In this document: positions 27,401-36,200 of the stretch, in pieces
Numbering within the stretch: position 1 is the stretch's first letter
Layout: each line of letters begins with the position of its first letter
DNA from: Ketobacter sp036337295
GTDB taxonomy: Bacteria; Pseudomonadota; Gammaproteobacteria; Pseudomonadales; Ketobacteraceae
NCBI GenBank assembly: GCA_036337295.1
Contig: JAYZEN010000007.1
Location: 744,001-808,000 of the forward strand
Direction: 5' to 3'
DNA length: 64,000 nt
The notes under the pieces: model-generated
What the model was told of the DNA's origin: nothing
Database searches by the model: none
What the model saw: only the letters and a program-made list of their open reading frames with translations
Program-made: the position numbers and the translations under genes

Positions 27401-30040
27401 ACTGATCGCCCGCGTCCGGCACTGATGACGTTCAATGGCAGCTACGAACCGGTGCGGATCAACCCCGGCCTGACCCAGCAACTGAATGCCCTGAGTCGGG
27501 AGCAGGGGGTGACCCTGTTTATGACCCTGTTGTCCGCGTTCTACACCCTGTTGTACCGCTACACCGGGCAGGCTGATCTCTGTGTGGGGACGCCGGTCGC
27601 CAACCGCGCCTTGCCGGAGTTTGAAAAGCTGATCGGCTGTTTCGTCAACAGCCTGGCGCTGCGGGTTAACCTGGAGGACGATCCGAAGTTCGTGGACCTG
27701 TTGTCCCAGGTGCAGGACGTGACGCTGTCCGGTTACAGCCATCAGGATCTTCCGTTTGAGCGCCTGGTGGATGCCTTGGGTGTGTCCCGCGACAAGAGCC
27801 ATTCCCCCCTGTTCCAGGTGGTGTTCACCCTGCAGAACGCATCAAACACGCTCAACGTGCAGATGCCGGATGTGGATGTGGAGATGCTGCCATCGGTGGC
27901 GCGGACCTCCAAGTTCGACCTGACCCTGAACCTGGAAGAAGGCCCCAACGGGCTGGAAGGCATGATTGAATACAACACGGATCTGTTCGACCGGGAAACC
28001 ATTCATCGTATGGTGGGGCACCTGGAGCAGATTCTGGATGTGGTGGCGCAGCATCCTCACAGCCGCCTGTCTGAAGTGGCGTTGCTGAGTGATCATGAGA
28101 AAGACCTGGTGATCAATCAGTGGAATCACCAACCCCAGACCTACGCGTTCGAAGATACCATTCACCAGCGCTTCGAAGCCTCGGTGGCGGTGGCCCCGGA
28201 ACGGGTGGCGGTGTCGATGGATGGGCTCAACCTGACCTATGGGGATTTGAACGCCAGATCCAATCGCCTGGCCCATTACCTGCGCAGTCAGGGGGTCAAG
28301 GCCAATGACCTGGTGGGCGTGTGTCTGAACCGTTCGTTGGATATGGTGGTGACCATCCTGGCGGTGTTGAAGGCCGGTGGTGCTTATGTGCCCCTGGACC
28401 CAACCAATCCCCAGGAGCGCATCCACTTCATTCTGGACGATGCCAATGTGGTTGCCCTGATCACCCATTCTTCGGTGGCTGACGTCGTGGCGCGGGAAGG
28501 CATGACTCCGGTGGTACTGGACGCGCTTGAGCACGAGCTTGACCCGTATCCGGAAACCAATCTTGAACCGGTTGCCGGCTGCGATGATCGGGCTTACGTC
28601 ATCTACACCTCCGGTACCACCGGCAAGCCCAAAGGTGTTTTGATTCCCCATTCCAATGTGATTCGCCTGTTCACCGCCACCGATCAATGGTTCGGTTTCA
28701 ATCAGCAGGATGTGTGGACCCTGTTCCATTCCTTCGCCTTCGACTTTTCTGTCTGGGAGCTGTGGGGCGCCTTGTTCTACGGCGGACGGGTCATCATCGT
28801 GTCCAGCCAGTTGGCCAAATCCACCGAGGATTTTTACCAGTTGGTGTGTGAAGAGGGTGTCACCGTATTGAACCAGACGCCGTCGGCGTTCACCCAATTC
28901 ATCAAAATGGACGAGTACAGCCGGGATGGGGTGGCGCAGCCAAGCAAGCCTTTGGCGCTGCGTTATGTGATCTTCGGTGGTGAGGCCCTGGATTTCTCCG
29001 CGTTGCAGAAGTGGAGCGACCACCATGGGCTGGACAAGCCGCAGCTGATCAATATGTACGGCATCACCGAAACCACCGTGCATGTCACTTACCACCGCAT
29101 CACTGAGGACGACCTGGATCGCCGGCAAAGCCTTATTGGCCGCCCGATTCCGGACCTGGATCTGTACATTCTGGACCAGCACATGAATCCGGTGCCCATC
29201 GGCGTGCCGGGAGAACTGCATGTAGGAGGTCAAGGCCTGGCCCACGGCTATCTCAATCGGGAGGACCTGACCGGGGAGCGCTTCGTGCAGTCGGATTTCC
29301 AAGGTTCCGTGGCCCGTGAAGCCGGCTTGTACAAACGTCTGTATCGAACCGGGGATATCGGCCGCTACCTGGCCAACGGTGTGGTGGAGTACATGGGGCG
29401 GGCCGATGATCAGGTCAAGATCCGGGGTTACCGGATTGAGCTGGGAGAAATCGAGTCCACCGTGAGTCAGTTCAGCCAGGTGCGGGAATCCGTGGTGTTG
29501 GCGCGGGAGGATGTTCCCGGTGACAAGCGCCTGGTGGCCTATGTGCTCAGCGATGAGACCATCGACCTGACGGAGTTGAAAACCTTTTTGGGTAAATCCC
29601 TGCCGGATTACATGGTGCCCAAAGCCTATGTGGTGCTGTCGGAATTCCCACTTACCCCCAATGGTAAGGTGGACAAGCGCAGGTTGCCGGCACCGGACGA
29701 CGGCTCAGTGGCGAAGAATGAGTACGTGGCCCCCCGCAATGACACCGAGGAAACCTTGTCGCAGATCTGGAAAGAAGTGCTGGGTCTGGATCGCGTGGGC
29801 GTGACCGATAATTTCTTTGATCTGGGCGGGCATTCCCTGTTGGCCACTCAGGTGGTGACCCGGGTGCGCGAGCATTTCAATGTGGAACTGGCGTTGAGTG
29901 CTTTGTTCGAGGAGCCCACCATCGAGAACATTGCCCTGCACCTGTTGCAGGCGGAGCTGGCCTCGGCGGATGACCTGGAAATGGCCGATCTGTTGGCCGA
30001 GATCGAAGGGCTGTCCGAAGAGGATCTGAAAAAACTATAA
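21401..30040 (+). CDS. Lipopeptide NRPS 1: FAAL-ACP-C-A(Ala?)-PCP-C-A(Thr)-PCP
   Basis: Loading and first two extension modules, 2879 residues. A fatty acyl-AMP ligase (about 1-590; LQYTSGSTGNPKG near 177) activates a fatty acid and passes it to an ACP (GIDSLQ, Ser653). C1 (HHIAADG, His856) joins the acyl chain to residue 1. A1 (YTSGSTG near 1331; FDLSVYE at 1379) has specificity code DLYNNALTYK, read by hand, which fits Ala; PCP Ser1721. C2 (HHIISDG, His1926) and A2 (FDFSVWE near 2447) follow; its code DFWNIGMVHK is the classic Thr code; PCP Ser2812. The C-terminal LLAEIEGLSEEDLKKL is a helical docking tail matching the N-terminal helix of NRPS 2. No epimerase or thioesterase. Ribosome site AGGAAAAG. 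Domain calls are firm; substrates are predictions. Confidence 0.93.
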   Translation: MSLEVGPISFNPAECSNLIELLEARAGLHPDKVAFTFLPDGEDQGITVTYAQLRDQARSTAVRYAAVAKPGDRALMLFPSGLEFIFAFFGCLYSGIIAVPAYPPRRNQNLGRLKAIIDDCDPSLVLTTSKILSVAEPLFAETEGLAELQFLTVDLDQQVQPEGWQQPAVTAATLAFLQYTSGSTGNPKGVMVSHGNLIYNETMITAAFKSHAEDVSVSWLPMFHDMGLIGTTLQPLYVGATSIFMSPASFLQRPMRWLQAISDYRGTAICAPNFAYELCVNQITEEQKATLDLSSLRIVLSGAEAVRPETLESFIQAFEVCGFKRQAFTPTFGLAEATLMVACAREENRPLFTAVDSVALSENRIEVAAAGAEPEKITRLVSNGVAPLDTEVVIVDPVSKARVPAGQVGEIWSKGDHIAQGYWRNEEATEETFRAYTEDGAGPFMRTGDLGCLIDGELYITGRQKDVIIIRGRNHYPQDIEFTVQQSHVALKSDAGAAFAVEIDGEERLVVVQEVERKYRMRLVAEVVSAAVRQAVAENHELQVHTIVYLKPGAILKTSSGKIQRSANRQAFLDGTLEPIAVSAMNAVEQGEQEKKDIEAALDLSKAQWQALPDADKEPRLMLYLKAAIASEIGEKIERISDDVSLMGLGIDSLQITQLFTRLRDRFEINLELPALFDARDFRALAATLANAMAGGAGSSLPPLTVVERSELMPMSFSQKRMWFMDKLRENNVAYNLPFALKIQGALDVAAAEKAFESMITRHEVLRTVYVEEDGHAFQKVLSPQPWSFTREDLTYLKEPALSRAIQDRIDREARKPFDLASGPVIRTHLLQLPPQEASALKGRAAEQYLLLVTMHHIAADGFSLKVITDEISFAYEAQISDAPSRLQPLTVQYADFAHWQKDLFDSGLLSKQLDYWMEHLRGVPVLDLPLDHPRPPEQSFNGSNYYFSIPKEQVQALKQLSRSQGVTLYMSLLTSFNVLLHQYTQSDDICVGTPIANRTTPELETLIGFFVNTLALRSDLSGNPSYAELLQRVRKVTQGAFANQEMPFERVVEHLGVPRDMSYSPVFQVMFVLQNSTIDEEFNLAGVNVESLHTAPGTSKFDLTLELSEESGVLHGDLEYSTDLFDEDTIVRMVEHFKQVIGSAITDPNQAIGSLNILTAEDRQRLLQEYNATDADLPLQDCMHSLFERQATAQPDAVALVSGTERLTYGQLNERANRLAHYLLELGVTAEALVGVCMERQSDMVVALLAILKAGGAYVPIDPNYPADRVAYMLEDASAPLVISQSSLAAMLPAAGAGFQPVFLDQVEPQLRDAPTENPALEMAAERLAYVIYTSGSTGKPKGVMISHGNATALIHWALSVYSAEDLAGVLAATSICFDLSVYELFVTLAAGGKVILAENVLALPTLPARSEVVLVNTVPSAIAALLRERAIPDSVKVINLAGEALAASLVDGLYQHTGVERVYDLYGPSEDTTYSTYTLREPGKPATIGRPISNTKAYVLNQYGALVAPGLPGELYLAGTGVTRGYRNRDDLTAEKYLPNPFAESDRFDRMYRTGDLVRYRENGDLEYLGRIDHQVKVRGFRIELGEIQSVINAVPEVRDSLVVTKEDAAGNKCLVSYLAAPGVDQGAVIEAVRGAIRSALPEYMLPSAFVVLDAFPLTPNGKIDRAALPEPSVNDLLGDQFVAPRNDAERKMAAIWCTVLKLEKVGVTNNFFELGGHSLLATQCVSRIREAFGVDLPVKLLFTMPTIEALCQQLEAVHGAGDLMPPPVTRIDRSGELPLSFAQMRLWFLNQLESGKSEYNISTSYNMPAAIRLSGNLNVNGLRKAFQQLVARHEALRTSFLIDDGQAVQVIREPADWFMDVRDLRHLDAEEREAEVIRLAEDEATRSFDLVLGPLHKARRIRLMRTRLLQTAADEHVLLLTMHHIISDGWSLGILIDEVGALYRSIVSGEASTLEPIHIQYADYAAWQRQWMDGPVFEHQLSYWKQQLAGVPVLELPTDRPRPALMTFNGSYEPVRINPGLTQQLNALSREQGVTLFMTLLSAFYTLLYRYTGQADLCVGTPVANRALPEFEKLIGCFVNSLALRVNLEDDPKFVDLLSQVQDVTLSGYSHQDLPFERLVDALGVSRDKSHSPLFQVVFTLQNASNTLNVQMPDVDVEMLPSVARTSKFDLTLNLEEGPNGLEGMIEYNTDLFDRETIHRMVGHLEQILDVVAQHPHSRLSEVALLSDHEKDLVINQWNHQPQTYAFEDTIHQRFEASVAVAPERVAVSMDGLNLTYGDLNARSNRLAHYLRSQGVKANDLVGVCLNRSLDMVVTILAVLKAGGAYVPLDPTNPQERIHFILDDANVVALITHSSVADVVAREGMTPVVLDALEHELDPYPETNLEPVAGCDDRAYVIYTSGTTGKPKGVLIPHSNVIRLFTATDQWFGFNQQDVWTLFHSFAFDFSVWELWGALFYGGRVIIVSSQLAKSTEDFYQLVCEEGVTVLNQTPSAFTQFIKMDEYSRDGVAQPSKPLALRYVIFGGEALDFSALQKWSDHHGLDKPQLINMYGITETTVHVTYHRITEDDLDRRQSLIGRPIPDLDLYILDQHMNPVPIGVPGELHVGGQGLAHGYLNREDLTGERFVQSDFQGSVAREAGLYKRLYRTGDIGRYLANGVVEYMGRADDQVKIRGYRIELGEIESTVSQFSQVRESVVLAREDVPGDKRLVAYVLSDETIDLTELKTFLGKSLPDYMVPKAYVVLSEFPLTPNGKVDKRRLPAPDDGSVAKNEYVAPRNDTEETLSQIWKEVLGLDRVGVTDNFFDLGGHSLLATQVVTRVREHFNVELALSALFEEPTIENIALHLLQAELASADDLEMADLLAEIEGLSEEDLKKL

Positions 30041-30089
30041 TGAATCAATGCATTAAACGATGGTTTTCAGAGAAAAACTGATCAAAAAT

Positions 30090-30113
30090 AAGGCAGGCCT
30101 TCGGGTCTGCCTT
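30090..30113 (+). terminator. UUCG-type hairpin between NRPS 1 and NRPS 2
   Basis: Ten-base stem AAGGCAGGCC / GGTCTGCCTT with a TTCG tetraloop, 49 bases behind the NRPS 1 stop. One pair is G-T. No T-run follows, so it may be an attenuator, weak terminator or mRNA-stabilising hairpin rather than a full stop signal. Confidence 0.5.
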
Positions 30114-30229
30114 AACTGCTTTATAAAATACTAAAATAAACAACGAGACAGTAAATTTTGTGTGTTGGGGTTGATCTTTAACCTTGTGCTTGGGGCCTGC
30201 GACACCACTATCAATGGGCTATTAACTGA

Positions 30230-33200
30230 ATGACTGATAAGAAGTTACTGAGCCGCCTGGCCAGTCTGACTCCGGAACAACGTGAAGCGCTGCTGAAACA
30301 GCTCAAGAAGAAAAAGGATCAGGGAGCAGAGCCCAGGAAAGATGCCATAACACGCTTCCAGCGCCAGGGAAACGACCGTGTTGCCATGTCCTATGCGCAG
30401 CAACGGCTATGGTTTATTGACCAGCTTCAGTCCGGCAGTTCCAGTTACAACATTTCCGCAGCCCTGCGTTTGAAAGGCGCGCTGGATGTGGAAGCGTTGC
30501 GCATGAGCTTTGACGAAATCGTGCAGCGGCATGAAGTGTTGCGCACCACCTTTGTGTCGGAAGAGGGGCAGGGCCGCCAGGTCATCAATCAGCACCAACG
30601 CTGGGAATTGCCCACCATCAGCCTGGAGCCGCTGTCCAAGGAAGAGCAGGAGGAGGTGATCAAGGCGCGCTTCAAGGGCGATGCCCATACCTCCTTCGAT
30701 CTGATCAATGGGCCACTGATACGGACCCGGCTGATCCGCCTGTCCAGTGTGGAGCATGTGATCATCGTCACCATGCATCACATCATCTCCGACGGTTGGT
30801 CCATGGGGGTATTCATTCAGGAAATGGCGTTGTTGTATGACGCCTTCCGCCAGGATAAGACCTCGCCGTTAACTGATCTTTCCATTCAATATGCGGATTA
30901 CTCTCTGTGGCAGCGGGAATGGCTGTCCGGGGATCGGTTGGAGCGTCAGCTGCGTTATTGGAAAACCCGCCTGGACGGTGTGCCGGTGCTGGAATTGCCG
31001 ACGGATTATCCGCGTCCGCCGGTACACAGTTATGACGGACGCAACCTGCATTTCTCACTTTCCAGGGAGTTGACCGCGGGTCTGAATGAGCTGGCCAAGC
31101 AGCAGGGTGTTACCCTGTTCATGGTACTGTTGTCCGGGCTCCAGGTGCTATTGCATCGCTACAGTGGTCAGGATGATATCTGTGTCGGTACGCCCATCGC
31201 CGGCCGCGTACGCCCGGAAGTGGAAAAACTCATCGGTTGCTTCGTCAATACCCTCGCCATTCGCAGTGATCTGGAAAACAATCCCAGCTTTCTCGCCCTG
31301 TTGAAGCAGGTACAGCAGAATCTGACCGGCGCCTATGATCATCAGGATATACCGTTTGAACGGCTGGTGGATGAATTGGGCGTGTCGCGGGAGATGAGCC
31401 ATACACCGCTGTTCCAGGTGATGTTCGTGCTGCAGAATGCCACCGCCGGCAGCAGCCTCTCGTTGCCTGGCTTGGAAATCGAGTTGCTGCCGGAAGAATC
31501 CGAGACATCGAAGTTCGACATCACCATCAATATGCGGGAAGACAAAGGGCAACTGAAAGGCGACTTTGAGTACCGCACGGATTTATTCTCCCAGGACACC
31601 ATGCAACGTATGGTGGGCCATCTCACCCGGCTGCTGACACAGCTGGTGGCCAACCCCGGGTTGGGCATCGATACGGTGGATTTTTTACCGGCGGCGGAGC
31701 GCAACCAGTTGCTGTTGGGCTGGAACAACACCGTCAGTACCTATGAGCGTGACTCCGATGTGCTGGATGTGTTCCAAACCGTGTTGGAGGATTGCAGTGC
31801 CCGGGTTGCGGTGAGCTGTGGCGATGATGCGCTTGCCTACGCTGAGCTGGACAACATGAGCAATCATATCGCCCATGCCCTGCTGGAGAAAGGCGTGTCA
31901 CCCGGTGACCGCGTTGGCCTGTGTGCCGAGCGCAGCATTGAAACCATTGCGGCCCTGTTGGGCATTCTGAAAGCCGGCGCGGCCTATGTGCCGTTGGACC
32001 CGGCCTATCCGGAAGACCGCCTGCAGTACATGATCCGTGACAGCTCGGTGGCGTTGATCCTGGCCCATGACCATTTGACGGAAAAACTGCCGGTGACGGA
32101 AGCGCAGCTCCTGTTACTGGATGGCTTTCGGGCATCACGGGAGCCGGTGGCCAAACTTGAATTGCGGGTGGGCCCATTAGCTCCCATTTACGTGATGTAC
32201 ACCTCCGGTTCCACGGGCAAACCCAAGGGGATCGAGGTGATCCACCGCAATGTGGTGCGGTTGGTGCGCAATACCGATTTCATGCGCATGGACCCGGATC
32301 TGGCGTTTCTGCAATATGCGCCGATCTCTTTTGATGCCGCCACCCTGGAGATATGGGCACCGTTGCTCAATGGCGGCAAAATTGTGGTGGCGCCAAAAGG
32401 TCAGCTGACCCCGGACGAAATTGGTACGGTGATCGCAGAAGGCGGGGTGAACGCAGCCTGGTTCACGGCGGCGTTGTTCCATTATATGGCGGAGTATCAC
32501 ATTGAGGTGTTCCGGCCGCTGCAACAACTGCTGGCCGGTGGGGATGTGCTGGCACCAAAAATGGTGCGTAAGGTGTTGGAGGAGCTGCCGGGCATTACGT
32601 TGATCAACGGCTATGGCCCCACAGAAAACACCACCTTCACCTGTTGTTATCCCATGGCTGCCATGGCCGATGTAAGGCACTCGGTGCCCATCGGCAGACC
32701 CATCGCCAATACCACCGCCTATGTACTGGACAGGCAAATGCAACCGGTGCCCATTGGTGTTCCCGGCGAGCTGTACACCGGCGGGGACGGTGTGGCCAAC
32801 GGTTACCTGAACCGCGATGAGCTGAGTGCTGAAGTGTTTCTGGATAATCCGTTTTCCACTGCCAAAGGCGCCCGCCTCTATAAAACCGGGGACCTGGTGC
32901 GCTATTACGCCGATGGTCATCTGGAATACCTGGGCCGGGTGGATCAACAGGTCAAAATCCGCGGCTTCCGTATTGAGTTGAGCGAAGTGGAGGATGCCCT
33001 CGGCAAGATCAATACCATCCGTGAAGTGGCGGTCATTGCGCGGGAGGATTCCCCCGGTGTGAAACGCCTGGTGGCCTACTACGTGCCGGTGGAAGGGGCC
33101 AATCCGACCACTACAGAACTGCGCTCTGAACTGAAGCAGATGCTGCCGGAATACATGATTCCCTCGGCCTTTGTGGGATTGGAAGGCCTGCCGGTCACCG

Positions 33201-36200
33201 CCAACGGCAAGTTGGATCGAAGGGCTCTGCCCAAGCCGGAAATGGACGCCGAGTCTGCCTTGAAACGGGTGCCACCGCGCACCGAAAAAGAGATGATCCT
33301 GGTGGACATCTGGAAGCAGGTGCTGAACCTGGAAGAATTGGGCATTCGCGACAATTTCTTTGAAGTGGGTGGTGATTCCATCCTCAGCATCCAGATCATC
33401 AGTCGCGCCAAGTTGGCGGGCCTGCACATCACCACCAAGCAGATTTTCGAAAACCAGACCATTGAGGAACTGGCCGCGGTGGCCAGCGAAGTGGAATCGC
33501 CGGTGCTGGCGGAGCAGGGGCTGGTGGAAGGGGAATTCCGCTTGTCTCCGATCCAGCATTGGTTCTTCAACCACAGATTTGTGGATGAGCACCACTGGAA
33601 CCAGTCTGTGTTGCTGGACGTAAAGGCCAATCGCAGCCTGCAATACAACGATCTGCAACTGGCGTTACGCGCCCTGGTGCTGCAGCATGATGCATTGCGC
33701 CTGCGCTTTGAACGTACTGAACAGGGCGTGCGTCAGTTCCTGGCCCCGGCGACGGGACTGGATATGGCGTCGGCCACCGGCTTTGACAATCTGGTGCGGG
33801 TGGAAGAAATCGCCATCGACTCGGGCTCCGCTGAATCGGTGACGGCGCACTGCGATCGTATTCAGGCATCCCTCAACCTGTTGTCCGGTCCCTTACTGGC
33901 TGCCGGGTTGTTCACATTGCCCGGCGGTGAGCGCAAGCTGTTGTTGGTGTTGCACCACCTGGTGGTGGACGGAGTCTCCTGGCGTATTCTGCTGGAGGAC
34001 TTCAACACTGCGTTAGAGAACGTACAGGCGCGGCAGGAAGTGAAGCTGGGTTATAAAACCACGTCTTACAAGCAATGGGCCCAGGCCTTGAGCGAAGGTG
34101 TGGAGCTGGGGCATCTCAACAGCGAGATCGACTATTGGGAAACCGTGATCGAAAAAGAGAAGCCCGTACTGCCCCTGGACTACCCCGGCGGCAGCGCCAC
34201 AGTGGCCGAAACGGTGGTGCATTCCGTCAAACTGTCGGAGGCATTCACTCAATCCCTGCTGCGGGATGTGCATCAGGCCTATCGTACCGAGATTAATGAC
34301 CTGTTGCTGACCGCGTTGGCCCGTGCCATTTCCGACTGGAGCGGCAACCTGGAAATCTACCTGGAGCTGGAAGGCCATGGCCGGGAAACCTTCAGCGACA
34401 AGATTGACCTGAGTCGAACCGTCGGCTGGTTCACGTCTGTGTACCCAGTGCGATTGAAGTATGAAAACGGTCAATCGGTACAGGACAATCTCAAGTCCAT
34501 AAAAGAACAATTGCGGCACATTCCCGGCAAAGGGTTCGGCTATGGTGCCTTGCGGTATCTGGGCAGCCCCAAGCAAAACCGTTTGTTGCTGCAGGCGCCT
34601 CAGGCGGATCTGGTGTTCAACTACCTGGGTCAGTTCAACTCGCTGATCGAGAACAATCCCTGGTTTACGGTGGCGGCGGAAGATCGCGGCCATGAACACA
34701 GTCTGGAAAGTATTGATCCCCATCCCCTCAGCATCAACAGTCATATTGCCGGCGAGCAGTTGCAGGTGGACTGGATCTACAGTCGCTCCCTGTTCAAGCC
34801 GGAGACCATTCAAAAACTGGCACAGCAGTATATTTCCGCATTGGAGCAGTTGATCCAGCATTGCATTCAGCCGGGTGTGTTTGGATACACACCATCTGAC
34901 TTTGCCCTGTCAGGCCTGAATCAGGGACAGATCGACCGCCTGATCGGCAGTGAACGGGGTATTGAATCGGTGTATCCCTTGTCGCCCATGCAGGAAGGTA
35001 TGCTGTTCCACAGCCTGTTCGATAATGACGATGGCGTCTACTTCGAGCAGTTGAGCGTTGAAGTGTTGGGCGGCGTCAATCGGGAGACCCTGAAGAAAGC
35101 CTGGGGCAATGTGGTGAACCGTCACCCGGCCTTGCGCAGCGCATTCGTGTGGCAGGACATTGATCGGCCCCTGCAGATTGTGTATCACCAGATCAATATG
35201 GAAATCGTGGAGCTGGACTGGCGCCATCTGGGAGATGCCCAGGTGCAGGAGCGCCTGGATGCCTGGCTGGAAAAGGATCGTCAGCGCGGTTTTGATTTTG
35301 AGCGGCCGGGGCTGATGCGTCTGGCCTGGGTGGATCTGCCCGGCAATCGTTCCCGCCTGATCTGGAGCTTCCACCACATCGTACTGGACGGCTGGTCCCT
35401 GCCGTTGGTGATGGGGGAAGTGTTCCAGACCTATGGGCTGATGATGAAAGGCGAAGACCCCCGTTTGCCCCAGGCGGGTGCTTACGAGAATTTTATTTCC
35501 TACCTGGAAACCGTGGACAAAGGGGATGCGCTGCAGTTCTGGAAACTGTATCTGGCTGACTTTGAAGCGGCGACACCGTTGCCGAACAAGCGCTCCTACA
35601 GCCTGACCAGCGAGAAGACCTTTCTGGAAAATGAGTTGCTGCTGGACAGCGGCTTCACCAGCCGGCTGCAGCAGTTTGCCCGCGATCATCACGTGACCCT
35701 GAACACCGTGCTGCAGGCGGCCTGGGGTGTGCTGCTGGCGCGCTACAGTGGTGATCGCGATGTGGTGTTTGGTACCACGGTATCCGGGCGTCCGGCCGAC
35801 CTACCCAATGTGGAAAACATTGTTGGCCTGTTCATCAACACCCTGCCATTGCGCATCCAGTTGGACGGCAGCACGACGATTCTGCCGTTGTTGCAATCCA
35901 TGCAGGACCAGCAAGTGGACCTGCGGCGCTTCGAATTCACTCCGTTGGTGGATATTCATCGTGTGTCCGGTGTACCCGGAGATCAGAGCCTGTTCGACAG
36001 TATTCTGGTGTTCGAGAACTACCCGGTTGGGGAAGCGGTCCACAGCGCGGATGAGTTGATTGATTTCGGCCACATCACCACCATTGAGCATACGAACTTT
36101 CCCATGACGGTGATTGTGGAACCCAGTGACCAGCTGCGGGTGAAGTTATCCTACGACGCCAGCTATTTTGATAGCGCCACCATTGCCCGGGTGCTGGATC

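Noticed and set aside
27842..29302. Antisense frame of 486 codons within NRPS 1
   Set aside because: Mirrors the A2 domain in reverse and shows no motifs, signal peptide or ribosome site; a shadow of the NRPS coding bias.
32177..33658. Antisense frame of 493 codons within NRPS 2
   Set aside because: Same pattern as other shadows: repetitive His/Gln-rich sequence opposite an A-PCP region that codes cleanly on the plus strand.
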